This document shows, in pieces, positions 1-5,830 of a stretch of 6,408 nt of DNA. Source of the DNA: Paludibacteraceae bacterium. GTDB lineage: Bacteria > Bacteroidota > Bacteroidia > Bacteroidales > Paludibacteraceae. Position 1 is the stretch's first letter, and every line of letters begins with the position of its first letter. Below the pieces are notes generated by a model. That model was not told the DNA's origin, searched no databases, and saw nothing but the letters and a program-made list of their open reading frames with translations. The DNA is taken from NCBI GenBank assembly GCA_017960065.1, contig JAGCZK010000119.1, positions 1-6,408 on the forward strand, read 5' to 3'. The translations under genes were made by a program, and so were the position numbers.

Positions 1-417
1 AACAGCTGCGTGGACATGGGCGCCTCCATCACCATGGCCAAAGGTGCGGCCGACGCAGGGGTCTTCCCGGCCATCGCCGTCATCGGCGACTCTACCTTCA
101 CCCATTCGGGCATGACCGGACTGCTCGACGCCATCAACTGCAATTCACCCATCACCGTCAGCATCTCCGACAACCTGACCACCGCCATGACCGGCGGACA
201 GGATTCGGCCGGCACCAACAAGTTCGAGGCCATCTGTATCGGCTTGGGCGTGGACAAGGAGCACCTGCACGTTGTCAACCCGCTGCCGCAGAACATGGAC
301 GAAATCACCCGGGTCATGGAGCAGGAATTCAATTACCAAGGACTTTCGGTCATCATCCCGCGCCGCGCGTGCATCCAGACACTCTCGCGCAAGGCCAAAC
401 AGAAAAACAGTAAATAA
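1..417 (+). CDS. iorA: Indolepyruvate (aryl-pyruvate):ferredoxin oxidoreductase, alpha subunit, 3' end only
   Basis: This is the C-terminal 138 residues of the large subunit; the start lies upstream of the window and the frame is open from base 1. The enzyme is a cytoplasmic, oxygen-sensitive TPP enzyme that converts aryl-pyruvates plus CoA to aryl-acetyl-CoA, CO2 and reduced ferredoxin, or runs in reverse. The visible part is the TPP-binding domain. It has a GDSTF motif at residues 29-33 of the fragment, followed about 25 residues later by SDN (56-58) and NLTTAMTGGQ, a variant of the GDG...NDN cofactor motif and typical of the IOR family. The protein ends 14 residues after the conserved RRAC (Cys124 of the fragment). 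The C-terminal two-cluster ferredoxin domain of archaeal IorA is therefore absent. The taa stop at 415-417 lies one base before the iorB ATG, so the two subunits are translationally close. Archaeal-type pyruvate and 2-ketoisovalerate enzymes are less likely given the TTAMTG motif and the aromatic neighbours. Confidence 0.93.
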   Translation, partial: NSCVDMGASITMAKGAADAGVFPAIAVIGDSTFTHSGMTGLLDAINCNSPITVSISDNLTTAMTGGQDSAGTNKFEAICIGLGVDKEHLHVVNPLPQNMDEITRVMEQEFNYQGLSVIIPRRACIQTLSRKAKQKNSK

Positions 418-418
418 T

Positions 419-988
419 ATGAAAACAGACATCATACTCTCGGGCGTGGGTGGACAAGGCATCTTGTCCATTGCGACCGTCATCGGCCAGGCGGCCCTGG
501 CCAACAACCTGTACATCAAACAGGCCGAAGTCCACGGCATGAGCCAGCGCGGCGGCGACGTACAGTCGAACCTGCGTCTTTCGGACATGCCCATCGCCTC
601 CGACCTCATTCCGCTGGGCGGAGCCGACGTCATCATCGCCATGGAGCCGCTCGAAGCCCTGCGCTACCTGCCCTATCTGTCGAAAGACGGATGGATCATC
701 AGTTCGGCCGACGCCTTTGTCAACATCCCCAACTACCCCGACATCGAATCCGTACTGAGCGAGTTGCGTTCGCACGGACGGGTCAAACTCATCGAACTCG
801 ACAAAATCGCCAAAGAAAACAACATCGCCCGCTCGGCCAACATGATTTTGCTGGGTGCCACCGCCGAATTCCTGGGGCTCGGATTCGACGCCATTGCCGA
901 AAGCGTCAGAACCGTCTTCGGCAACAAGTCCGAAGCGGTCGTGGAAATGAACCTGCGTGCACTCGAGATTGGCAGAGCCTTCAAATAA
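419..988 (+). CDS. iorB: Indolepyruvate (aryl-pyruvate):ferredoxin oxidoreductase, beta subunit
   Basis: A 189-residue protein, the normal size for IorB. It belongs to the pyruvate-ferredoxin oxidoreductase gamma-domain family (PF01558) and pairs with IorA to form the aryl-pyruvate oxidoreductase. The glycine-rich N-terminal motif SGVGGQGILS spans residues 8-17. The family signature EVHGMSQRGGDVQSNLR spans 37-53. The ATG at 419 is chosen because it sits directly before the glycine-rich strand, where IorB proteins begin, and one base after the iorA stop. The same frame is open back to 272, but that extension overlaps iorA and gives an arginine- and serine-rich sequence unlike the family. There is no Shine-Dalgarno sequence; the bases before the ATG are A-rich. 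No Fe-S cysteines are present in this subunit, as is usual. The next gene starts 6 bases after the stop. Confidence 0.95.
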   Translation: MKTDIILSGVGGQGILSIATVIGQAALANNLYIKQAEVHGMSQRGGDVQSNLRLSDMPIASDLIPLGGADVIIAMEPLEALRYLPYLSKDGWIISSADAFVNIPNYPDIESVLSELRSHGRVKLIELDKIAKENNIARSANMILLGATAEFLGLGFDAIAESVRTVFGNKSEAVVEMNLRALEIGRAFK

Positions 989-994
989 CGCTGT

Positions 995-2308
995 ATGAAC
1001 ACCAACACGCCTTTAGACTACACCACCGTCAAAGCCGCCATCGACAGTTTCCGACTGCCGAGTTTCAATTATGCGACTATCCGCGACATTGTCAACATCG
1101 CCAATAAAATCGAAGAGGAAACCGGCGAAAAGTTTGTCCGCCTCGAAATCGGTTCGCCCGGATTTCCGCCCGAGCAGATCGGCGTAGAAGCCGAACTCCA
1201 GGCTATCCGCAACGGTGTCTCGTCGAAATATCCGCCGCTTCACGGCATTCCCCAGTTCAAAGAAGCCGCCTCCAAGTTCATCAAGGCGTTCATCAACGTG
1301 GACATCGCCCCCGAAAGCTGCGTGCCGACCTGCGGTTCGATGCAAGGCTGCTTTGCGGCGTTCCTACTCTGTGGCCAATGCGACAGCCGCAAACGCAAAG
1401 TGCTGTTCATCGACCCGGGTTTCCCGGTACAGAAAACCCAGCTCAAAGTCATCGGCATGGAGTACGATTCGTTCGACACCTTCGAATACCGCGGCGAAAA
1501 ACTGGCCGAAAAAGTGGAGTCGCTGCTCCAGACCGGCGAGTACTGCGCGCTGCTCTACTCCAACCCCAACAACCCCGCATGGACCTGCCTGACCGACTCC
1601 GAACTTCGGGCCATCGGCCGGCTTTCGAAAAAATACGACGTCACGGTGATCGAAGACCTGGCGTATTTCGGCATGGACTTCCGCGAAGACCTGTCCAAAC
1701 CCTACGAGCCGCCCTACCAACCCTCGGTGGCCCATTATACCGATAATTATATACTGATGATTTCGGGTTCGAAGGCCTTCAGCTATGCCGGCCAGCGCAT
1801 TGCCGTGGTGGCCATGTCCGACAAGCTCTTCGCCCGCGAATACGAGGGGTTGCGCCAACGTTACGGAATTGGCGGGTTCGGCACGGTATATACCAACCGC
1901 ATTCTGTACACGCTGTCGGCCGGCACCGCCCACTCGCCGCAAGTGGCACTGGCGGCCATGTTCAACGCCGCCGTCAACAAGGAATACAACTTTTTGCACA
2001 CGGTGTACGAATACGGCCACCGCGCCGAAAAGCTCAAGCAGATTTTTCAAGACAACGGCTTTTACATTGTCTATGACAAAGACATCGACCGTCCGCTGGG
2101 CAATGGCTTTTACTTCACCATCGGCTACCCCGGCAAAACGGGCATCGAACTGGTATATGAGCTGCTGTTCTACGGCGTCAGTGCGATTGCGCTCAACCCG
2201 ACAGGCAGCGAGCAGGAAGGCCTGCGCATCTGCACCTCGTTTGTCCGCGAAGACCAATACCCCATTCTCGAGGAGCGCATGAGGCGTTTTCACGAAAACA
2301 ACCAATAG
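995..2308 (+). CDS. PLP-dependent class I/II aminotransferase, probably acting on aromatic amino acids
   Basis: A 437-residue fold-type I aminotransferase. The visible landmarks are YSNPNNPAW at 188-196 (the conserved Asn/Pro loop), Asp221 and Tyr224 in EDLAYFG (PLP ring contacts), the Schiff-base lysine Lys260 in SGSKAFSYAGQR, Arg268 (PLP phosphate), and Arg411 in GLRIC as the likely substrate carboxylate arginine. Residues 109-129 hold five cysteines (109, 113, 119, 126, 129) around the phosphate-binding GSMQG turn, which is unusual. The exact substrate cannot be read from sequence. Its place between iorB and paaK, with a 6-base gap from iorB, suggests it interconverts Phe, Tyr or Trp and their 2-oxo acids to feed or drain the oxidoreductase. 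This is inference from context; a broad-specificity or alanine-type aminotransferase is the alternative. The ATG at 995 is the first start after the iorB stop. Confidence 0.9.
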   Translation: MNTNTPLDYTTVKAAIDSFRLPSFNYATIRDIVNIANKIEEETGEKFVRLEIGSPGFPPEQIGVEAELQAIRNGVSSKYPPLHGIPQFKEAASKFIKAFINVDIAPESCVPTCGSMQGCFAAFLLCGQCDSRKRKVLFIDPGFPVQKTQLKVIGMEYDSFDTFEYRGEKLAEKVESLLQTGEYCALLYSNPNNPAWTCLTDSELRAIGRLSKKYDVTVIEDLAYFGMDFREDLSKPYEPPYQPSVAHYTDNYILMISGSKAFSYAGQRIAVVAMSDKLFAREYEGLRQRYGIGGFGTVYTNRILYTLSAGTAHSPQVALAAMFNAAVNKEYNFLHTVYEYGHRAEKLKQIFQDNGFYIVYDKDIDRPLGNGFYFTIGYPGKTGIELVYELLFYGVSAIALNPTGSEQEGLRICTSFVREDQYPILEERMRRFHENNQ

Positions 2309-2338
2309 AAACAAGAAAAAAACAAACTATACACCACC
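2309..2338 (+). promoter_or_regulatory. A-rich leader before paaK, no Shine-Dalgarno
   Basis: The 30-base gap between the aminotransferase stop and the paaK ATG is strongly A-rich on its 5' side (aaacaagaaaaaaacaaac) and has no purine Shine-Dalgarno core at the right distance. Bacteroidota ribosomes are known to favour A-rich, unstructured leaders over Shine-Dalgarno pairing, so this probably serves as the translation initiation region. No promoter box was seen in it, so paaK is taken as part of the upstream operon. Confidence 0.5.
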
Positions 2339-3655
2339 ATGATCTGGAATCAGAAAATCGAATGTATGTCGCGCGACGAAATGCGCGACTTGCAAAGCAA
2401 ACGACTGGTCGAACTTGTCAAATATGTGTACGAACGCGTCCCCTTCTACCATAAGAAGATGCAGGACTTGGGGCTCGAGCCCGGTGACATCCGCGGCATC
2501 GAAGACATCACCAAACTGCCCTTCACCACCAAGCAGGACCTGCGCGACAACTACCCCTACGGGCTGCAGGCCGCCAACATGGCCGACATCGTACGCGTAC
2601 ACGCCTCGAGCGGCACGACCGGCAACCCCACCATCGTCGGCTACACCCGCAAAGACCTCGAAGTGTGGGCCGAATGCGTCAGCCGCTGCCTGACGGCCGC
2701 CAACATGGGCAAGAACGACACCTTCTCGGTATCGTACGGCTACGGCCTCTTCACCGGCGGCCTCGGACTGCACTACGGTGTTGAGAACATCGGAGCCGCT
2801 GTTGTCCCGACCTCGACCGGAAACACCGAAAAGCACCTGCGCCTGATGCGCGACCTCAAAATCACCGGCACCGCCGCCACCCCGTCGTACATGCTGTATC
2901 TGGCAGAGACCATGGACAAACTGGGCATCAAGAAAGAGGAGCTGGCCTTGAAGTCGGCCATCTGCGGTGCCGAACCTTGGACCGAAGAGATGCGTCAGGA
3001 AATCCAAAACCGCATGGGGCTCAAAATGTACAACATCTACGGCCTTAGCGAAGTGGTCGGCCCGGGCGTGTCGTACGAATGCGACTGCCAGAACGGTTCG
3101 CACATCTGCGAGGACCACTACTTCCCCGAAATCATCCACCCCAACACCCTGCAGCCGCTTCCCATCGGCCAACAGGGCGAAATGGTGTTCACCACCCTGA
3201 CCAAGGAAGGCATGCCGGTGCTGCGCTACCGCACCCGCGACATCTGCTCGCTGATGGAGGGCGCCTGCTCCTGCGGCCGCACCTCGATCCGCATGTCGGG
3301 AATCATGGGCCGTTCCGACGACATGCTCATCATCCGCGGCATCAACGTGTTCCCCTCGCAAATCGAGAGCGTGATCTTGAGCCTGCCCGAATTCGAACCC
3401 CGCTACATGATTGTGGTCGATCGCGTCAACAACCTCGACACCATCCAGGTACAGGTCGAAGTGCGCAAGGAGTTCTACACCACCGAAATGGTGGGCGAGC
3501 TGGCGCTCAAAAAGAAACTGGCTTCGAAGCTGCAAAGCGTTATCGCCATCAAGGCCGACGTCAAAATCATGGCCCCGGGCAGCATCGACCGCTATCAGGG
3601 CAAGAGCGTACGCGTTATCGACAACCGTCCGATCAAAAACAAATTTGCGCAATAA
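2339..3655 (+). CDS. paaK: Phenylacetate-CoA ligase (AMP-forming)
   Basis: A 438-residue member of the ANL adenylating superfamily, full length for PaaK. It activates phenylacetate or a related aryl-acetate such as indoleacetate with ATP and CoA to the aryl-acetyl-CoA. Motifs run in order. The ATP-binding P-loop SSGTTGNP is at 90-97. The A5 motif YNIYGLSE is at 231-238. The YRTRD motif ends at Asp301. The hinge region GRSDDMLIIRGINVFPSQIE is at 324-343. The catalytic A10 lysine is Lys422 in DRYQGKSVRVID. Cysteines 248, 250, 257, 310 and 312 lie close to each other on either side of the A5 to YRTRD segment and could form a metal site. In this operon it can either supply aryl-acetyl-CoA for reductive carboxylation by IorAB or, in reverse, conserve energy while releasing aryl-acetate. 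The ATG at 2339 begins the usual N-terminal MIWNxxxE of the Bacteroidota homologues. A terminator follows 31 bases after the stop. Confidence 0.95.
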   Translation: MIWNQKIECMSRDEMRDLQSKRLVELVKYVYERVPFYHKKMQDLGLEPGDIRGIEDITKLPFTTKQDLRDNYPYGLQAANMADIVRVHASSGTTGNPTIVGYTRKDLEVWAECVSRCLTAANMGKNDTFSVSYGYGLFTGGLGLHYGVENIGAAVVPTSTGNTEKHLRLMRDLKITGTAATPSYMLYLAETMDKLGIKKEELALKSAICGAEPWTEEMRQEIQNRMGLKMYNIYGLSEVVGPGVSYECDCQNGSHICEDHYFPEIIHPNTLQPLPIGQQGEMVFTTLTKEGMPVLRYRTRDICSLMEGACSCGRTSIRMSGIMGRSDDMLIIRGINVFPSQIESVILSLPEFEPRYMIVVDRVNNLDTIQVQVEVRKEFYTTEMVGELALKKKLASKLQSVIAIKADVKIMAPGSIDRYQGKSVRVIDNRPIKNKFAQ

Positions 3656-3686
3656 GCCGCGCGAAAAGAATCTCCGCCCTCCCATT

Positions 3687-3730
3687 AAACGCAGGCCGCC
3701 CCGGGCGGTCTGCGTTTTAATTTTGTAAAA
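3687..3730 (+). terminator. Intrinsic terminator of the ior-paaK operon
   Basis: The left arm AAACGCAGGCCGCC (3687-3700) pairs with the right arm GGCGGTCTGCGTTT (3704-3717). This gives 14 base pairs, one of them a G-U wobble, closing a 3-base loop (3701-3703). The stem is GC-rich and is followed by a T-rich tail (TTTTAATTTTGT, from 3715). It begins 31 bases after the paaK stop and so separates the aryl-acetate operon from the plug-protein operon. There is no matching A-tract on the 5' side long enough to argue for efficient termination from the other strand. Confidence 0.9.
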
Positions 3731-3767
3731 AATGCACGAACTTCGGGGAGGGTATCGCTTTTTTTCG

Positions 3768-3775
3768 TAACTTTG
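3768..3775 (+). promoter_or_regulatory. Bacteroidota sigma-70 type promoter, -7 box, for the plug-protein operon
   Basis: TAACTTTG is an exact match to the Bacteroidota primary-sigma -7 consensus TAnnTTTG. It lies in the only sizeable intergenic gap, just after the terminator, and 7 bases before the ATG at 3783. A good -33 TTTG box is not visible; the nearest candidate, TTCG at 3742-3745, is 22 bases upstream and weak. A T-run (3759-3765) lies between. Transcription would be expected to begin within a few bases of the start codon, giving a leaderless or nearly leaderless mRNA. The TAA in the box is also the last in-frame stop before the gene, so no alternative upstream start is available. Confidence 0.72.
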
Positions 3776-3782
3776 TCTAACT

Positions 3783-5042
3783 ATGAGAGTCGGGATATGC
3801 TTGATTTTCGGATGGCTGCTCTGCCTGCCCCTGTGGGCCGGCGGCCACATCACCGGAGCGCTCCAGCGCAACATCCGTTCGGTACAGGTGTACAATCCGG
3901 GCACCTCTACCCGGCAACCGGTCATCAGCCTGGGCTCGAACGAGCAGCTGGTATTGTCGTTCGACGACCTGAACTCGAGCCAGAGCACCTATTCGTACCG
4001 TTTTTACCACTGCAACCGCTTCGGCGAGGTGGACGACCTGTCCGACAGCGAATTCATCGACGGCTTCGCCAACGGTTATCTCGACGAATACCTGTACTCG
4101 TTCAACACCTACATGACCTACACCCACTACAGCCTGCGTTTTCCGAACGAAGACTGCCGGTTCAAGGTGTCGGGCAACTACCTGCTGCGGGTTTTCGAAG
4201 ACAATGACGAGGACAAACCCGTCCTCAACGCCGTGTTTCAGGTAGTGGAGCCCAAAATGGAAATCCAGGCGCTGGCAACTGCCCGGACCGACATTTCGTA
4301 CCAGCGCGACTACCAACAGGTGCAACTCGACCTGCTCTACCCCAACTACCGCATCAACAGCCCCGACCGCGAGCTGTTTGTGCTGGTCCGCCAAAACGGC
4401 CGTTACGACAATGCCGTGTGGGTGGACAGCCCCAATTATGTCGAGCACGGCAAGGCGGTTTACCGCCACCACAAGAACCTGATATTCGAGGCGGGCAACA
4501 CCTACCGCGTATTCGACATTTCGTCGCAACATGTGCTTAGCGAACGCGTCGAGAGCATCACCTACCATGCGCCGTACTACCATGTCACCCTCTACCCCGA
4601 CGAGCTCCGCACCTCTCGCGAGTACGACTACATCCGCGATGTGGCCGGCCGGTACCGGGTCAACCTCCAGTATTCGGAGCATCCCGAAATCGAAGCCGAC
4701 TACTATTTCACCCATTTCAACCTGCCCGTTGGGCAAGCGCTCGACGGCGAGGTCTATCTGTCGGGCGAGCTGACCGGCTGGAAACTCGACGAGGCGGCAC
4801 GCATGTCTTACAATCCGCAGACGCAGGCGTACGAGCACATTCTGCTGCTCAAGCAGGGGGGCTACAACTACCAGTACCTGTTTGTCCCGGCCGGAAGCGG
4901 ACAGGCCCAGACGGCCCTGATTGAGGGCAACAAATGGCAGACGGCCAACGAATACAGCATCTATGTCTATCACCGGTCGTTTGGCGGACGTTACGACCGC
5001 CTCATCGGCTACCAACTCATCCACGCCAATCAGCAACCATGA
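3783..5042 (+). CDS. Type IX secretion system plug protein (DUF5103 family), exported
   Basis: A 419-residue protein of the DUF5103 family, now known as the type IX secretion plug. In Flavobacterium johnsoniae the plug seals the periplasmic end of the SprA outer-membrane translocon. Residues 1-21 form a Sec signal peptide: Arg2, a hydrophobic core, and probable cleavage after AGG at 19-21. There is no lipobox, since Cys14 is preceded by Leu. The N-terminal domain carries the family pattern: SVQVYNP (33-39), QPVISLG (45-51), LVLSFDDL (56-63), the YHCN stretch (75-78), FIDGF (91-95) and SGNYLLRVF (130-138). The C-terminal part (about 307-400) looks like a beta-sandwich resembling glycogen-binding early-set domains (VYLSGELTGW, 324-333) and ends with the family's YVYHRSFGGRYDRLIGY (394-410). 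ATG 3783 is forced by the in-frame TAA at 3768. The gene heads a tight four-gene unit and overlaps the next gene by ATGA. The family assignment is from recognition of the conserved pattern; the secretion role is from homology. Confidence 0.88.
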   Translation: MRVGICLIFGWLLCLPLWAGGHITGALQRNIRSVQVYNPGTSTRQPVISLGSNEQLVLSFDDLNSSQSTYSYRFYHCNRFGEVDDLSDSEFIDGFANGYLDEYLYSFNTYMTYTHYSLRFPNEDCRFKVSGNYLLRVFEDNDEDKPVLNAVFQVVEPKMEIQALATARTDISYQRDYQQVQLDLLYPNYRINSPDRELFVLVRQNGRYDNAVWVDSPNYVEHGKAVYRHHKNLIFEAGNTYRVFDISSQHVLSERVESITYHAPYYHVTLYPDELRTSREYDYIRDVAGRYRVNLQYSEHPEIEADYYFTHFNLPVGQALDGEVYLSGELTGWKLDEAARMSYNPQTQAYEHILLLKQGGYNYQYLFVPAGSGQAQTALIEGNKWQTANEYSIYVYHRSFGGRYDRLIGYQLIHANQQP

Positions 5043-5443
5043 AGAATCCCGATTTCGAACTCAAATTCAAAGTGCGCGATTACGAATGCGACTTGCAGGG
5101 CATCGTCAACAACGCCAACTACCAGCACTACCTCGAGCATACCCGCCACGAGTTTTTGCTGAGCAGGGGCATCAGTTTTGCCGATTTGCACCAGCGCGGC
5201 ATCGATGCGGTCATCGCACGCATCGAGCTCAACTACAAGTCACCGCTGCGCAGCCGCGACGAGTTCGTTTCGCAAGTCCGCGTCGAAACCGACGGTTACA
5301 AGCAAATATTCCACCACGAAATCATTCAAATTCCCGAAAACCGGGTCTGCGTACGCGCCAAAGCCGTCAATGTATGTCTGGTCAACGGCAAGCTGTCGCG
5401 CTGCGAAGAACTTTGCGACCAACTCACCCGAAAAACTTCTTAA
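5039..5443 (+). CDS. Acyl-CoA thioesterase, 4HBT hotdog fold (YbgC/FadM-like)
   Basis: A 134-residue hotdog-fold thioesterase, the usual length for the single-domain YbgC/4-hydroxybenzoyl-CoA group, predicted cytoplasmic. These enzymes hydrolyse acyl-CoA thioesters. The signature is VRDYECDLQGIVNNANYQHY at 12-31, corresponding to the family's VRYxDTDxxGxVxxxxY. Asp18 is the likely catalytic acid, and Glu33 and Arg36 of the first helix are typical. Later, ARIELNYKSPLRSRDEF (60-76) is the conserved central strand region. The ATG at 5039-5041 overlaps the plug gene's TGA at 5040-5042. The frame is open further upstream to 4934, but that extension does not resemble the family. Substrate is unknown. 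A link to aryl-acetyl-CoA from the neighbouring operon is possible but is not supported, because a terminator and promoter separate the two units. Confidence 0.9.
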   Translation: MKNPDFELKFKVRDYECDLQGIVNNANYQHYLEHTRHEFLLSRGISFADLHQRGIDAVIARIELNYKSPLRSRDEFVSQVRVETDGYKQIFHHEIIQIPENRVCVRAKAVNVCLVNGKLSRCEELCDQLTRKTS

Positions 5444-5446
5444 CGT

Positions 5447-5827
5447 ATGAATCCTAAAATCACTACCGGTATTCTGACAATCGTCCTGCTGATCGTGGCC
5501 AACATTTTCATGACCGTGGCCTGGTACGGGCACCTGCGACTCAAAGACTACGACTGGTTTGCGGCACTGCCCCTGGTGGTGGTGATTTTGATGAGTTGGT
5601 TCATCGCCCTGTTCGAGTATTTTCTGCAGGTTCCGGCCAACCGGATTGGCTTCACCGGCAACGGCGGCCCATTTTCGCTACTCGAACTCAAGGTCATTCA
5701 GGAAGTGATTACCCTGACGGTCTTCGTCGTTTTTTCGATGATTGCCTTCAAAACCAAACTGGCATGGAATCACATCGCCTGCTTTTTATGTCTGATCATG
5801 GCGGTCTTTTTCGCCTTTAAAAAATAA
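5447..5827 (+). CDS. DUF486 / DMT-family small integral membrane protein
   Basis: A 126-residue inner-membrane protein of the DUF486 family (PF04342), which belongs to the drug/metabolite transporter clan. About four hydrophobic helices are visible, near residues 7-27, 39-59, 84-101 and 107-123. The family signature is clear: ANIFMTVAWYGHL (18-30), FEYFLQVPANRIGF (56-69), LKVIQEVITL (81-90) and WNHIACF (107-113). The loop between helices 2 and 3 (PANRIGFTGNGGPFS) is the most conserved part. The function of the family is unknown. At half the size of ordinary DMT transporters it would need to dimerise if it transports anything. The start at 5447 is 3 bases after the thioesterase stop, and the next gene starts 3 bases after its own stop, so it is very likely co-transcribed with both. 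Confidence 0.92.
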   Translation: MNPKITTGILTIVLLIVANIFMTVAWYGHLRLKDYDWFAALPLVVVILMSWFIALFEYFLQVPANRIGFTGNGGPFSLLELKVIQEVITLTVFVVFSMIAFKTKLAWNHIACFLCLIMAVFFAFKK

Positions 5828-5830
5828 ACT

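Noticed and set aside
272..418. An N-terminal extension of iorB starting at 272
   Set aside because: The added residues overlap iorA out of frame, are Arg/Ser-rich and unlike IorB. The ATG at 419 places the glycine-rich motif at the normal distance from the N-terminus.
1364..2314. A 316-codon minus-strand open frame opposite the aminotransferase
   Set aside because: Same shadow effect; no motifs, no plausible start region, and the sense strand encodes the complete PLP site.
3783..3845. The plug protein as a lipoprotein, because of Cys14 in its signal sequence
   Set aside because: The residue before the cysteine is Leu rather than Gly/Ala/Ser and the cysteine sits in the hydrophobic core, so there is no lipobox. 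Ordinary signal peptidase I processing after about residue 21 fits better.
2327..3988. A 553-codon minus-strand open frame across paaK, the terminator and the start of the plug gene
   Set aside because: It runs through a strong terminator and a promoter, has low-complexity His/Val/Asp-rich composition, and lies opposite a gene with all PaaK catalytic motifs. It is a codon-usage shadow.
3777..5036. A 419-codon minus-strand open frame that almost exactly mirrors the plug gene, also 419 codons
   Set aside because: It arises because GC-rich third positions in the sense gene suppress stops in the codon-aligned antisense frame. The product is Val/Ala/His-rich with no recognisable motif or start signal, while the sense frame has a signal peptide and clear family motifs.
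4934..5038. An N-terminal extension of the thioesterase starting at 4934
   Set aside because: It overlaps the conserved C-terminus of the plug gene and is His/Pro/Arg-rich. The ATGA-overlapping start at 5039 gives the normal family length.
5039..5443. The thioesterase as a fifth enzyme of the aryl-acetate pathway, hydrolysing phenylacetyl-CoA
   Set aside because: It is attractive by proximity, but a terminator and a new promoter separate it from paaK and it is fused by overlap to the plug gene. The YbgC-like motif does not specify an aryl substrate.
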